Origin: Blastomussa wellsi
Lineage: Eukaryota > Cnidaria > Anthozoa > Scleractinia > Plerogyridae
Length of the DNA stretch: 64,000 nucleotides
Direction: 5' to 3'
Assembly: GCA_947652115.1 (NCBI GenBank)
Contig: OX393568.1
Coordinates: 23,810,463 to 23,874,462, forward strand
The translations under genes and the position numbers were made by a program. Positions within the stretch are counted from its first letter, which is position 1; each line of letters opens with the position of its first letter. Positions 33,501-37,541 of the stretch are shown here, piece after piece. The notes under the pieces are model-generated. The model saw nothing but the letters and a program-made list of their open reading frames with translations. It was not told where the DNA came from and did not search any database.

Positions 33501-34730
33501 TATGTACCTGAAAAATATTCTCCAGGTTTCAGAATGTGCGTTTTAGGTTTGCACATTCGATTTTCGTTCAACGTACTTTTTTTATGTTTTCATGTTACGG
33601 TTGAAACCCGCCATATAATTTCTTTTGCAAGTATTTCGCTCCCAATGAAGGTTATTGTGTAGAAAGTGTAGTTTAGTGTTTAGTGTATGGAGTTTTTTAT
33701 TTATTTCCATGCAGGTTTCTGCCCGGCAGGGAGAGTTAGGTATCATACCAGGTTCTATGGGAGCACGGTCTTTTATCGTCAGAGGCAAAGGCAACCCTGA
33801 AGCTTTTCACAGGTATGCCTAATACTCAAATTCCGAAAAGAAGTGACGTACAAAATCCGAAAAGTTTCCGAGTCGCATCCACCAATCGAAAATCACAAAC
33901 ATTCCGAGAGTTGTGACGTCAGCTCGTCGCCACACCTTCGGGTTCTGAGCACATAATCTGCAGACTCGCAGACTGGCTCTATTCTCATTAGGCTTTCTCC
34001 AAACCCCAGTGTGTGGCCATTCAAATGAAAGCTATTGAGCATTCCTTCATGCGGAACTCTTTATTATGCTGTACAAGGTGGTTCTAACTGCGCACGAGAC
34101 CCTTGTGTGCAACCGACGAAGGGCTCGCTCGAAACGTTAGCTCTTGAATCTCTTTACGGTGGCCAATTGACATTATCAACCCAGTTGATAAAACCAAATT
34201 ATATCATTAAAATGAAAGTTCTTGAGCAGTACTTTCATTACCTTACTTTGCAAGGTGGTTCTAAATTGCAAGTCTGTGGACGAAACCCTGGTGTGTGACT
34301 ATTCAAATGAAAGCTATTGAGCAGTACTTTCATGTGGTGTTGTTTACTAGGCTGTATAGGGTGGTTCTAAATTCAAATGAAAGCTCTTTAGCAGTACTGT
34401 CACGTCTGTAACCCTAGTGTGTGAGGTTTTTGAACTACATGTTTGGCAAGTGATAGTGTTTGTTATGCTGTATAGAATGATTCTTTTTTAAAATTTCTCC
34501 ATAGTTGTAGCCACGGTGCAGGAAGGACCATGTCTCGGTCGAAAGCTAAGAAATTATTCACAATTGACGATCACGTAAGAGCGACTGAAGGCGTAGAGTG
34601 TCGTAAAGACACTGGCGTCATCGACGAAACACCAATGGCGTATAAAGACATCGATGACGTCATGGCAGCACAGAGTGACTTGGTAGACGTTGTCCACACG
34701 CTAAAACAAGTGTTATGCGTGAAGGGATGA
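12548..34730 (+). CDS. Bacterial-type RtcB tRNA-splicing / RNA ligase, eight exons
   Basis: Exons are 12548-12676, 13104-13301, 14071-14190, 15205-15381, 15941-16072, 33120-33377, 33715-33812 and 34505-34730. All junctions are GT-AG and the phases join (0,0,0,0,0,0,2) to give about 445 residues. The protein follows Escherichia coli-type RtcB rather than animal RTCB (HSPC117): DIGCGM holds the Mn-binding Cys, LGTLGTGNHFIE, LHSGSRG and NCHHNY hold metal-binding His residues, and SHGAGR holds the guanylated His. Family members are ~400 residues. The extra ~28 N-terminal residues are rich in Arg, Leu and Ser with no acidic residue in the first 14, like a mitochondrial presequence. Intron 5 is ~17 kb because of the Polinton and two MITEs. 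The enzyme would join 2',3'-cyclic phosphate to 5'-OH RNA ends. Confidence 0.9.
14640..14885 (-). repeat. tRNA-derived SINE in RtcB intron 3
   Basis: On the minus strand an A-box-like GGTTACCTCAATGGGTAGAG (14776-14795) precedes a B-box-like GAGTTCAAACC (about 14733-14746) with tRNA-like spacing. The surrounding sequence is non-coding. It is a SINE head rather than a functional tRNA. Confidence 0.6.
16192..16196. repeat. Target site duplication TGAGC, left
   Basis: TGAGC sits immediately outside the first TIR base at 16197 and is matched by TGAGC at 31907-31911. It marks integrase-mediated insertion. Confidence 0.85.
16197..16430 (+). repeat. Left terminal inverted repeat with terminal palindrome
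   Basis: The repeat is 234 bp. Its outer 146 bp (16197-16342) form a palindrome with ~63-bp arms and a ~19-base loop beginning AGGCTCC. The arms differ only at one small bulge (GGTTCTG outside, GGTCTCTG inside). Beyond 16430 similarity to the right end decays. The inner part encodes the start of a basic ORF. Confidence 0.92.
16346..16486 (+). CDS. Small basic protein starting inside left TIR (46 aa)
   Basis: From ATG 16346 (a second ATG lies at 16352) the frame encodes a Lys/Arg/His-rich peptide (MNMAKRTAHKRRLHAFKRK). It ends at TGA 16484-16486, just before ATG 16487. The first 28 codons lie in the TIR, so the same peptide begins in the right TIR on the minus strand. It could bind DNA, like small core proteins of other protein-primed DNA viruses, but there is no direct support. 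It may be fortuitous. Confidence 0.4.
   Translation: MNMAKRTAHKRRLHAFKRKTGNTARPQNLGGNFQGNIEALVGTIFN
16511..17185 (+). CDS. Polinton structural protein, possible minor capsid/penton
   Basis: This 224-residue protein begins MVVLTITATK. An in-frame ATG at 16487 is possible, but the TATA-like AATAAATATATC just before 16511 favours the later start. Visible features are SLLSCTLPNSWYNL, PPGHYSA, LLGLP, and VTLEVKDENGKLFDFRG near the end, a beta-rich pattern suiting a jelly-roll. Cnidarian Polintons commonly carry this protein next to one TIR. I assign a penton or minor capsid role only tentatively. Confidence 0.55.
   Translation: MVVLTITATKNPITVFFEKTIPEAKSVSLLSCTLPNSWYNLKNKGEIFLKNDINKILFKIELPPGHYSAKNLKKKIDEKVEKTIIRIPIELNSPFGQMEINKEKIQILEFNEHLTNLLGLPKSSFDFPNIIVKKFASPDKYFVYCDLVDSESNLENGKRSKLISIFDIKGGPFENIYYKNDAIFRQREASTGQHVNSVTLEVKDENGKLFDFRGEKINFVLRID
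17419..18075 (-). CDS. Polinton hydrophobic coiled-coil protein
   Basis: This 218-residue protein starts at ATG 18075 (MYSSPVLASAPPDD), which fits better than upstream non-ATG starts that run into the next gene. A helical N-terminal part (residues ~35-65) is followed by a long Ala/Gly/Ser/Thr-rich hydrophobic stretch (SAACLGVLSAGLSSTAF through AIAGLTGFAS) that could be one or two membrane helices. A Lys/Glu-rich helical tail ends it. It is divergent from the next gene, sharing an ~86-bp promoter space. The function is unknown; a membrane-active virion protein is possible. Confidence 0.65.
   Translation of the reverse strand: MYSSPVLASAPPDDVETQSRLYPNLSAETTNAENFRLTAISKIEKEISDQAEHYRLVLKKYKKARKVIHYSAACLGVLSAGLSSTAFATSLTGVGIVIGAPIAAIAGLTGFASTGLAVLNKKLERKADKHTKIHALALAKHDTINSYVSKALNDNSVSDSEFQKISSEIQKYRQLKETLRSKFVKKPSESPQPDIEKIKKELREEFRKKLAGSSANLN
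18162..19859 (+). CDS. Polinton conserved protein, 565 aa, C-terminal membrane anchor
   Basis: Starting at ATG 18162 (MNIWKTANKQ), the protein has a globular part with WEQQLNFAVWCATTGCG, FHVYFTVRRILFQL and IGPNHGLGKVY, and a Pro/Ala/Thr/Lys-rich linker from about residue 470. It ends in a single transmembrane segment (IIVVVGAVAFAGLVLWKF). The family recurs in cnidarian Polintons, but I cannot name a function. A surface or vertex protein anchored in a membrane is possible. It overlaps the 3' end of the convergent minus-strand gene by four bases (19856-19859). Confidence 0.7.
   Translation: MNIWKTANKQASVAYDYLEKLEQAGSSTNAKLAQAKAWATFSARFPRADKSKFEAQVFFAPDHTATAEIFFKEGPDSLQSVFGSDRKYWSAEMKRALGLVEVGGFPFQLTPRPEKSSLAVPAVPFEEAAPSLKQIFNKAIKIYVTPDQYFTTKFREILTKEQLKFETSKPAKKWLARPDMSFWEQQLNFAVWCATTGCGISREVFDKDSTLKLPPQVRAFYIFHVYFTVRRILFQLGGIQSFSALPGDPTWSQFNNKYDEASYKRLCEDFNVPPSTDFRFTIGPNHGLGKVYIYCHDPFPLNVPYPSAKAKFDDEDPRASEKGISVCFIRNDAAEEQFNWFAPKTTTGLTKEGLARINASIEAFVYCILGAQVNVRSSILGIGGRAQEAQNEFLVLIEDAVRQPDLAKSVQRYQLAVDEAKVRLNLAVCPGAWLMPGNMLINTESVVGYNNQLKQAGPGIKLGINNEVNTSTKKAGLRHMDGGKSKINPPNSHPSNPIHKAATAESKKEPKPAVKTPATKEPTQTVQTEEPVPTAGSGSESHDVNKIIVVVGAVAFAGLVLWKFR
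19856..21229 (-). CDS. Polinton long coiled-coil protein with amphipathic C-terminus
   Basis: This 457-residue protein starts at ATG 21229. It has an acidic N-terminus (EDPDLDEQLDEKDKQQ), then about 200 residues of charged heptad-rich coiled coil (~150-350). The C-terminal ~110 residues hold hydrophobic or amphipathic helices (VTLFTIITAAGITIGVV, then LLRGLIGSIVSFLFKAAG and HTWLLILAVVAFLVE) ending in KKQR. Such an architecture suits a membrane-penetrating or fibre-like virion component, but that is inference. It shares a ~60-bp divergent promoter with the capsid gene at 21290. Confidence 0.7.
   Translation of the reverse strand: MAEGGMFGHEDPDLDEQLDEKDKQQDSDDEEEVNTTQPFQPDSASTPYHGGEQHEMQTMLHEQSGQAETSYTEETPLMGSSAQAMKDRAWNAIEKLFPKISSTDLDVSYTPKGKLQVKSAGFGKKQYRLFTKEQKTGIERLNPELTKEILRGLGPKAEEIIAEDTESINEERQRLKEAEKQLQQAEKINAEKEKAAKEVQDLRTRIDRTQAKIDQLGSNVENESELRRLQQMKKNLQRDFENEKKEVVALEKQAKNIEKKKAEVDKLRGSLAAKEKERNTLEERLNSTKTLDELGKRQAELKRQIEEDTVVIDDEETSPSDKDAARERVAEAENELARLAPQVEERERALPLRERLKEFFKKNGVTLFTIITAAGITIGVVINTITNALKSIGKALGNGLKEIGKKTASLLRGLIGSIVSFLFKAAGQAIGFLAEHTWLLILAVVAFLVESYVKKQR
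21230..21289. promoter_or_regulatory. Divergent promoter between coiled-coil and capsid genes
   Basis: The 60-bp gap holds TTTTGAAAT-type sequence (TTTGAA at 21243-21248) and a TATA-like TTTAAATATAAAAG at about 21258-21272, 17-20 bases before the capsid ATG. The same TTTGAA plus TATA arrangement precedes other genes of the element. Confidence 0.5.
21290..22540 (+). CDS. Probable Polinton major capsid protein
   Basis: This 416-residue protein starts at ATG 21290 (MSVQENLLPTHTRK). Features include ITFNPSEANPGEMLNVYVPK, LVPGSISLLFDI, GGHANNFLVQNVTRALVDK, an EDLFLSQEERDN segment and NIQLEYE. These beta-rich repeats and the position directly before the packaging ATPase fit a double-jelly-roll capsid protein, though the length is at the short end for that fold. 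Codons are strikingly GC-rich compared with the small genes at 24.3-25.0 kb. It is followed after 3 bases by the ATPase start, suggesting co-transcription. Confidence 0.7.
   Translation: MSVQENLLPTHTRKILGAMKAERTVKRITFNPSEANPGEMLNVYVPKLNENEVLVPGSISLLFDIDLAGGHANNFLVQNVTRALVDKMVVKYAGTTLQDTVGYDIFKIWEDLFLSQEERDNMLLEGIQTEDLCKIRSNAGDKKTSGVAAETALNNVFGTKYRIQLDHQILTNHGVFYPKALYHDLMFELTLAPASQVVKGSDETKLKYKLANIQLEYEMMRSKTLAEDARSVYSSGREFLYDHVERPFVHTFSKGTDTRINLRVNSQRRSLKGLLLLFVEPYLAGTRDSEKYFNPDLTKVTVTVNGKPNMIYNNGIEGKDIWGEVYRFFGKSKNKTPNMNLKKFYTENKFGLLIDLRSMESQQMHGSGTRLVNTQDGVQLELERNAKNSGKVNCHVFVISDSQMNIIGQQLNNVEL
22544..23167 (+). CDS. FtsK/HerA-type DNA packaging ATPase
   Basis: This 207-residue protein starts MDPDNIPFNALVVG. 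It has Walker A GPTNSGKTKF near residue 14, Walker B ALIILDDCA near residue 88, and the downstream STWVITQKM segment with the sensor-like Gln, as in A32-like packaging ATPases of Polintons, poxviruses and relatives. It would drive genome entry into capsids. It sits in the usual Polinton capsid-ATPase pair. Confidence 0.88.
   Translation: MDPDNIPFNALVVGPTNSGKTKFVVHQLRGPFRGKFDYIALICPTFKHNMTFHRFAEKDPRFYVVVCAQHEVEKFLKYVYFFLEGTNALIILDDCAASKDVKKRTGELVELAFSGRHAGISTWVITQKMTSITASFRENAAALVLFYTPSWKTLKAVFDEFAGELSQDEFKDLISKLKKTQFSCLVFALQYPFGIKFHTPQLKIENE
23190..23774 (+). CDS. Polinton hypothetical protein (194 aa)
   Basis: I chose ATG 23190 (MADLSTLGINDLDLSGLDLL); an earlier in-frame start at 23154 would overlap the ATPase stop. 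The protein is acidic and helical, with an ALREKLAVLVSTGKS segment, then LSYEQVKRLSDKDVEKY, and a hydrophobic patch SIIFLATKAVGMAV. No family is recognised. Position and shared GC-rich codon use with the ATPase suggest it belongs to the morphogenesis block. Confidence 0.6.
   Translation: MADLSTLGINDLDLSGLDLLEAEAASAPAGIVPAVVSTQPDIPALREKLAVLVSTGKSKEAIGERLSYEQVKRLSDKDVEKYTKRYQAYVGAKTTDSLIDSIIFLATKAVGMAVDIDDINALQKDLRNDWIISNELSNLAGSAALYCGRFLAVANALLITTKHIDSSGGPSGDPKVWDGQPVHIAHEVDTPTNE
23855..24346 (+). CDS. Polinton Pro/Ala/Lys-rich single-pass protein
   Basis: This 163-residue protein starts at ATG 23855 (MAEEQPNPVGQAPPQTPAPN). It is a low-complexity Pro/Thr/Gln region, a basic helix (KDIARRTKQAREAHKQAYEE), a hydrophobic segment LTTGQLIAIAGIGVTLLTTY, and a basic tail KPKPKKRGIRYMDD. 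It could be a capsid cement or membrane protein. A TATA-like TTTTTATATG immediately precedes the start. Confidence 0.6.
   Translation: MAEEQPNPVGQAPPQTPAPNPVPQTSQVTSQTPATKPKNPKRVAAGKDIARRTKQAREAHKQAYEEKMAKESAPAKGVETTTEPAPKPAAENGLTTGQLIAIAGIGVTLLTTYVKREDIKAFFKKNQATAVEQAPHPAHVDAEPSPQTPKPKPKKRGIRYMDD
24386..24733 (+). CDS. Polinton small acidic protein (115 aa)
   Basis: ATG 24386 (MSLIELNEKL) is preferred over ATG 24362 because the DNA between them (TTTCGTCATTTATA) matches the promoter-like leader of the next gene and of PolB. The product is helical and ends in DVESDSDVESE. The function is unknown. Codons are very AT-rich compared with the capsid block. Confidence 0.5.
   Translation: MSLIELNEKLNSLGLENFDQNDIKKYYELVSNMLKFCKNFDEFYDKPETEKSPSVVFLEKIERNGEEGLIKFFLKFLEDKKVVNLIKMYQSSMKIYEHFFFRCYDVESDSDVESE
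24770..24994 (+). CDS. Polinton small coiled-coil protein (74 aa)
   Basis: It starts MSSEEEITELKNSISRTENL and is almost entirely a charged coiled coil. Its leader (TTTGAA at 24739, then TTTCGCTCATTATATC) closely matches that of the gene before it. The function is unknown. Confidence 0.5.
   Translation: MSSEEEITELKNSISRTENLIKNYEEAFKTVKEDMAEIIEVLRTRMLSIVNDEALRDVFIEKSAQYFYLEGFID
25112..25333 (+). CDS. Polinton small membrane protein (73 aa)
   Basis: It starts MSDNNLVKNVMDAATLVG. Two moderately hydrophobic segments (AATLVGLSAGIGWLA and YGLFTLVMSGSIWL) suggest a two-helix membrane protein or holin-like size. There is no recognised family. A TTTGAA box lies at 25078. Confidence 0.5.
   Translation: MSDNNLVKNVMDAATLVGLSAGIGWLAKKAFKRSFTGDPTVSFENYGLFTLVMSGSIWLKKYLEDQKILPDKL
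25371..25796 (+). CDS. Polinton conserved small protein (141 aa)
   Basis: It starts MASIAIMVGGAVLNAAAF with a hydrophobic N-terminus, continues with a charged helix and a conserved middle (AYAKYSRDRTKLLDWI, FTNTDYAFKLYN), and ends in a hydrophobic VGAGALALGYAAFRFF. The organisation resembles a virion membrane or vertex protein found in cnidarian Polintons. The function is unknown. Confidence 0.6.
   Translation: MASIAIMVGGAVLNAAAFIGGNYLAKAFGGSDKAALEEKERHDRALEAYQAAYAKYSRDRTKLLDWIATNEHIKAEAKQNFTNTDYAFKLYNKAHPEEQMTPPKEPKFSDFYQPSQQQKNGELMFVGAGALALGYAAFRFF
25818..26816 (+). CDS. Retroviral-type integrase (DDE) of Polinton
   Basis: This 332-residue protein starts MDTKLAKIYYSPGGYWKG. The N-terminal helical part lacks an obvious HHCC finger. 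The rve core shows the catalytic triad: Asp in LNVVDVASRF, Asp in LQVDPGREFMG, and Glu in AIVERFNRTLAER. A C-terminal SH3-like beta segment (TDPIWSLKVFTIEKV) follows. It would cut host DNA with a 5-bp stagger, matching the TGAGC duplication. Confidence 0.9.
   Translation: MDTKLAKIYYSPGGYWKGIAAIKKLASAAKVPEDTAKKWLIKQALWQIFLPAPKHIPRPKFDVSLPNKVHQADLLFLPHDKLPRGRKVWKYALNVVDVASRFKESEPLTSKNSDEVAQAFQKIYKRGPLKWPEMLQVDPGREFMGEVTKVMENHKTFIRRGRVNIHRDQAIVERFNRTLAERLFGHQYAVEMRLPEGQRSRAWVKRLPEVVSALNNEVTSLIGKKPAVAIKEKSVYSKPSTAYHRPVGKDEKILPYLVQVRHLYEPGELEGGKKRATDPIWSLKVFTIEKVLQKPDQPVLYYLHDGPKRGFVREELIVIPKNTVLPPASVDS
26858..27139 (+). CDS. Polinton small two-helix membrane protein (93 aa)
   Basis: It starts MKINAALINTVCFFSLVFLG. 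Hydrophobic stretches at residues ~5-27 and ~48-66 (LLKITVAFNVMLVIAKM) flank a short loop. The tail is basic and polar. TTCTATATACC precedes the start. The function is unknown. Confidence 0.5.
   Translation: MKINAALINTVCFFSLVFLGSAIYGPKVLDSVPFLINFVDGQLENIFWNLLKITVAFNVMLVIAKMSSGTRIEIRSPFGLGKKTGLNNQNWPS
27163..27369 (+). CDS. Polinton small basic protein with CxxC (68 aa)
   Basis: It starts MGRGRNGVIVQTSSKGKKRT and contains HCPSCEKK with a single CxxC. It overlaps the convergent PolB gene 3' end by 16 bases. It may bind nucleic acid, but this is only suggested by charge. Confidence 0.5.
   Translation: MGRGRNGVIVQTSSKGKKRTIKELSNNACSVVFQKHCPSCEKKIIFLDQAIVNYLQSLDPREVAQTLK
27354..31580 (-). CDS. 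Protein-primed type B DNA polymerase of Polinton
   Basis: The protein has 1408 residues and starts at ATG 31580. Exonuclease motifs are FVIYADFEALV (Exo I), FHNLRGYDAH (Exo II) and DLYVKTDVALLADVF (Exo III). Polymerase motifs are MYLDANNLYGWAM (A), DFYKLMNNSVFGKTMEN (B) and LVYTDTDSLLLE (C). Between Exo I and II is a zinc-binding, HNH-like segment (NCQFCKKPL, HCHVTGKFRGAAHNECN). The long N-terminal part (~500 residues) is charged and helical and may hold the terminal-protein function. A TTTGAA box and TTTATA lie just upstream (31612-31588). It is intact. Confidence 0.95.
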   Translation of the reverse strand: MAAARDDDDLILEEAIRRLQVENENLRRQRVIEEPLPEEERCEFFENFDEFVRREEEEDNAVIERALAVVERERAAGRLTQERLERFIKNLVNQFEKDSATRNKFEEVEEWVKLFQTHYDPVEYEKIARNLSDDFPGLSLQSVKILLQGLKSRFLRKEIHDSFVLAETNFRGWLHVWSMQVAELDLKNKDRWNPHSRSFYNPAAKDILVFAREYREKYIELLKKEMKEMGMVKVLFSFDTKFSTKDAKREIKQYYKSKLYIFQKFDEEEVTEKFNEFIEESRSRTEVSIQNSEMVFDKIKQVYVHVAKYEPLKGGTWLPLPPKLAAKKAIVNVKNVDNECLKWALKSALFPVKDHAERPSKYKNVDDKINWKGIDFPTPIKQIKKLEAQNPKLAINLYGWDKEKDCFMGGLWFSEKSHEVPRINLIIIVDGENNHYCWVKRMSALVYDQTKHCGKKHFCNMCITHFRTAEKLEEHQKHCEGLDGRPTVIEMPEKGKNILKYQNFQKQMKAPFVIYADFEALVKKIEYRECENPEQSYTVKTEIHEACGYAWICVRSDGEIMNSKVFRGQNAVANFLSDIVQEEQKLRESVEKPKPIVMDQADWSDFKTAKDCYICNKSLVKENFLDSLPAWKKDKYLGQVHKKCFWFVQKKVGFLCMKKLDKKQKEAAKKQENCQFCKKPLIQPTFRDAVKDHCHVTGKFRGAAHNECNFKLKLNPKFFKIPVVFHNLRGYDAHHLMQAMSQQEKGVKCVANNMEKYITFSMGNLQFIDSLNFMQGSLDALVKATPQEKLKITKTTMENPQVDLLFQKGIYPYEYMDSWERFEETKLPHKKLFYSKLNDEEISDAEYAHAQKVWEAFDCKNLGDYHDLYVKTDVALLADVFENFRELCQEQYGLDPANYFTSPGMGWDAILKMSGIELELLTDIDKHLFVERGMRGGISTVGKRYVRANNPMCEGFDETKPKKWIMYLDANNLYGWAMCQPMPVRGFKWRSVLPTEEEIMKKKEDAKTGWILEVDLEYPEELHEEHNSYPLAPEKKAVKKEDMSDYQHRLMDELEIKTPKEKKLLLTLQDKNNYVVHYRNLQFYLQQGMRLKKVHKVLEFEQSAWMKPYIMKNTNLRKKAKSAFEKDFYKLMNNSVFGKTMENLRKRTDIKIVKSEEKEKVRKFVASPLFSRFAQFTNNMSGIHMHKGKLVLNKPVYTGMTILDNSKILMYDFFYNHLKKRYGSKCELVYTDTDSLLLEIETEDVYKDIATTMEMYDLSDFPPEHPLHSDENKKVLGKMKDECAGVPIAEVICLRSKMYSILRGDEKNIKKAKGVKKCVVKKNISHEQYREMIFGEKKQLKHGMNILRSEGHEIYGMHVNKISLCAFDSKRWIADDGIHTKAYGYKKLFTEEDLEEMAAFLEGIHFNV
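31581..31612 (-). promoter_or_regulatory. PolB promoter-like leader
   Basis: Reading the minus strand, TTTGAA is followed by GCTCATTTATAGAGAAC and then the ATG. The same order and wording appear before the genes at 24386 and 24770. Confidence 0.45.
31653..31757 (-). CDS. Small basic protein starting inside right TIR (34 aa)
   Basis: This is the right-end counterpart of the ORF at 16346. The first 28 residues are identical because they lie in the TIR, then it diverges (RKGNFQ) and stops at 31653-31655. The element would thus carry two copies of a Lys/Arg/His-rich peptide, one reading inward from each end. Confidence 0.35.
   Translation of the reverse strand: MNMAKRTAHKRRLHAFKRKTGNTARPQNRKGNFQ
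31673..31906 (-). repeat. Right terminal inverted repeat with terminal palindrome
   Basis: This is the reverse complement of 16197-16430. The terminal 146-bp palindrome occupies 31761-31906. The small bulge and loop are in the same outer-to-inner orientation as at the left end. Confidence 0.92.
31907..31911. repeat. Target site duplication TGAGC, right
   Basis: It matches 16192-16196. Confidence 0.85.
32029..32476. mobile_element. Long-palindrome MITE flanked by TTAA
   Basis: The arms run ~200 bp with few mismatches, from TTAAAGTGCACCTAACCCC to GGGGTTAGGTGCACTTTAA, around a short central loop near 32240. The outer TTAA on both sides suits a piggyBac-type duplication. It lies in RtcB intron 5 just beyond the Polinton. 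Confidence 0.8.
32680..33062. mobile_element. TIR element GGGCACCCAACGA
   Basis: GGGCACCCAACGA at 32680-32692 is inverted as TCGTTGGGTGCCC at 33050-33062. The 383-bp interior has no credible gene. It sits in RtcB intron 5. Confidence 0.7.
34111..34206 (+). repeat. Penelope-like terminal fragment
   Basis: CGACGAAGGG...CTCGAAACGTTAGCTC followed by GGTGGCCAATTGACATTATC is shared with 39633-39790 and, inverted, with 43180-43330 and 57904-58070. It is the hammerhead-like box of a Penelope-type repeat, lying in RtcB intron 7. Confidence 0.6.
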
Positions 34731-35988
34731 TATTTACTGTGAATAAAATAACCGGGGGCCGTTGTCACTTTTGTCGTCAGGGCAACCAATGCATTTTTGC
34801 CACTGAAATCACTCGTAATGTTTAAAGGTTTTGTCATTTAGTCAAAGATTACCGCGATCACTTGAGAATGCTTTGAAATATATGGGGCAATCATGGCGTG
34901 ATCAGTTGCTTAGCAACCTCGCGACGAAAAACTGCGGGCTCAGGCCTTTCTCGGTGGCCAAGCTTGCCCAGGGCAGTCCAGTCGCACCAGTGTATCGCAT
35001 GTAGTCGCGGCAATAAATGCAAGGCCTGGATTAATTTTGAATCGTATAATCTTCACATTTAAACTGCTTTAGACGGTTGTCTTAATCGAATTTGATTTAG
35101 GTGGAGAATTCTAGACCTTCCTCCTCTTCCATTACATTGTGTCAAGTGGCGACCACACTATTAAAGTAATAATGAAAAGATTAACATGCATGGTTAAGAT
35201 TGGACGGATCACGAATGACTTCAAGCAAACACGTGTTCAATTAGTCTGCGAGGGCAGACGATTTTTTTCGGCTCTCGCACCAATTTGATGGTTATAGTAT
35301 CATGAATAGTATCATCAAATAGGAATTATAAATTGGAACTAACTTTAGAAAAAATGTAAGTAGTTTTCACAAGCCTATTTATGTGCATTATAATGAATTT
35401 TTCAAGTAAAATAAGTATTTTCCACATAATAACTTGTCTTGGCACAGGCGGGCGAGATACGGGGAAAACAACTTATTAAAAGTTGAAGTTGTAAATTAGA
35501 GGGTTAATTGAGCTTTTTGGCCTAAACGTCGTCAATTAAAAGAATCGAGCACGTGAACAAAGGATAACCCGCAATCACTAACTTTTCTAAGTATGACGTC
35601 ACGCAACCAAAAACTAACCAGAACCAAGTGTAGTTAGTGGCGTAGATGTGACCACAGCGACTATCGACGTTTCAAAACAATGACATTCTTTTCCTTTGGG
35701 AAACACAATCATTCAGTTTTATGTAGACAAAACTATACGTAACTTTTAATTTATTTTGTTTTTAAATGCCTAGCTCTTGGGTCAGTATTCACACAAATTC
35801 TCAAACAAGTCCAGGTACATTTTCTATACCGCTGTTGGAAGAATTTGTGCTATTATTTATTTTTGGAAGCTCTAGCGTTTTCATAATGAGGCAGTGAATG
35901 CAGTTAATAAATATATCTTAACAGACTTGATGTGTATACTGTCGTTGGATTAAATATTTAATAAATAAATATGACAAGGTCTTTAGTT
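34731..35988. other. Gene-free spacer
   Basis: This stretch lies between the RtcB stop and the IL-17 pseudogene. It is AT-rich with no ORF or clear repeat. Confidence 0.4.
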
Positions 35989-37541
35989 TTAGAAGTCGTC
36001 GACAAAAGCAACCGGAAGTTTGACTTGAATCCATTTCCAAACTAGTTCCCCTGTCGTGACGTCACACCTTTGTACCAGTCCTCTGTGGTGATATAACACT
36101 ACTCGACAGTAATGTCCACAATTAGGACACACGGCTTTGGTTAAAAAGCGAGGCACACGATCTGGGTTGTCATCTAATGCCCATCTCCAAGGGCAATTGG
36201 TGGTACCTGGTACTTTGACGTCACGAGTAGCACGTTTTGGAATTTCCAGCGATGTCTGAAACGTGGGAGAAGATTTAGCGACAAACAGGAAATCTCATAA
36301 CATAACATAACATAACATAACATTTTATTCAGGAGGCTTTAACACAAATACAAAAACATCCTGAAAAGGGAAATCGTGAGGTTAACCCTATACAAAAACA
36401 ATTTCCCTAACTAAAAACTTGCAAAAATATTTTAAAATTTCTAGAATTTGATAAAATTCAATGGCTACTGATTCAATAAATATTCAAGTAAATTTTAAGT
36501 CTATTCTTAAAAACAGATAATGATTCGACATGTACAACATATCCTGGCAAGTCATTCCATTTGCTTACAATGCGAGTAAAGAAAGAATATTTGTAGCAAT
36601 TACAAACCGCTCTTCTCAAGTAAAGTTTATAGTCGTGGTTAGCTCTTGTACGAGTACTTTTGGCAAACTCAAAGAAATCTGGGAATGAGAGGTGATCAAT
36701 GCCAAAAACTATCTTATAACATTGAACCAGAGATTGGAATTCTCTTCGCTTCTCTAGTGTTTGCCATTTCAGTAAGCTACAACGATGTTCATAACTCATT
36801 TCGCCTCGTTTCTGCCTTAAAGCAAGTCGCGAAGCTCTTCTTTGAACCTTTTCCAGCGCCGTAATATCCTTAATCAAGTACGGGCTACAAACAGGAGCCG
36901 CGTACTCAAGTATAGGCCGGACCAGTGACTTGTAGAGCTGGGAAAACACATCCCGGTTGTTTGTTCCAATGGACCGCTTTATGATACCCAATACTATATT
37001 TGCGTTATTCACCGTTGCAAACACATGCTTGCCCCAGGACAGGTCAGAAGAGATGGTTACCCCGAGGTAACCATCGGCGGAGACTTTTGAGTATCTTTCT
37101 AGCATTTTGATGCAAATCGGGGCAATCAGGCACTTGTAGAGATGAAGAAATTTTCGTTATCAGAACAGCAACGAGTAAAAACTTCTGAAATGGAAGGAAA
37201 TGTTATATAAATATTTTCAGTATTGGTGGACACGATCTGGGTTGTCATCTAATGCCCATCTCCAAGGGCAATTGGTGGTACCTGGTACTTTGATGTCACG
37301 AGTAGCACGTTTTGGAATTTCCAGCGATGTCTGAAACGTGGGAGAAGATTTAGCGACAAACAGGAAATCTCGGCGGAGACTTTTGAGCCCGGCTTTTGAG
37401 TATCTTTCTAGCATTTTGATGCAAATCGGGGCAATCAGGCACTTGTAGAGTTGAAGAAATTTTCGTTATCAGAACAGCAACGAGTAAAAACTTCTGAAAT
37501 GGAAGGAAATGTTATATAAATATTTTCAGTATTGGTGGACA
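35989..37541 (-). pseudogene. IL-17-like cytokine copy A, broken by LINE and partial duplication
   Basis: The C-terminal half (36296-35989, stop TAA) encodes the IL-17 signature NCPWRWALDDNPDRVPRF and a C..CGHYCR cysteine cluster. The N-terminal part of the same exon (37184 down to 37075) encodes a signal peptide. A 5'-truncated LINE (36297-37074) separates the halves. A second partial copy of the exon (37493-37221) is uninterrupted at the LINE site but carries a 13-bp insertion (CCCGGCTTTTGAG) and stops at the duplication join after DDNPDRV. Neither copy can make a full protein. The candidate first exon is 42643-42623 (seven codons). Confidence 0.85.
36297..37074 (-). mobile_element. 5'-truncated non-LTR retrotransposon in IL-17 copy A
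   Basis: The ORF down to 36473 encodes the end of a CR1/Jockey-like reverse transcriptase protein (GYLGVTISSDLSWGKHV, RPILEYAAPVCSPYL, KWNDLPGYVV). The minus-strand 3' end is a run of ATGTT repeats (about 36297-36323). The target duplication is at most 2 bp (TC). The tandem copy of the exon provides the uninterrupted site. Confidence 0.9.

Noticed and set aside
12900..34800. Bacterial contamination as the source of RtcB
   Set aside because: The gene has seven GT-AG introns with compatible phases and lies between eukaryotic repeats.
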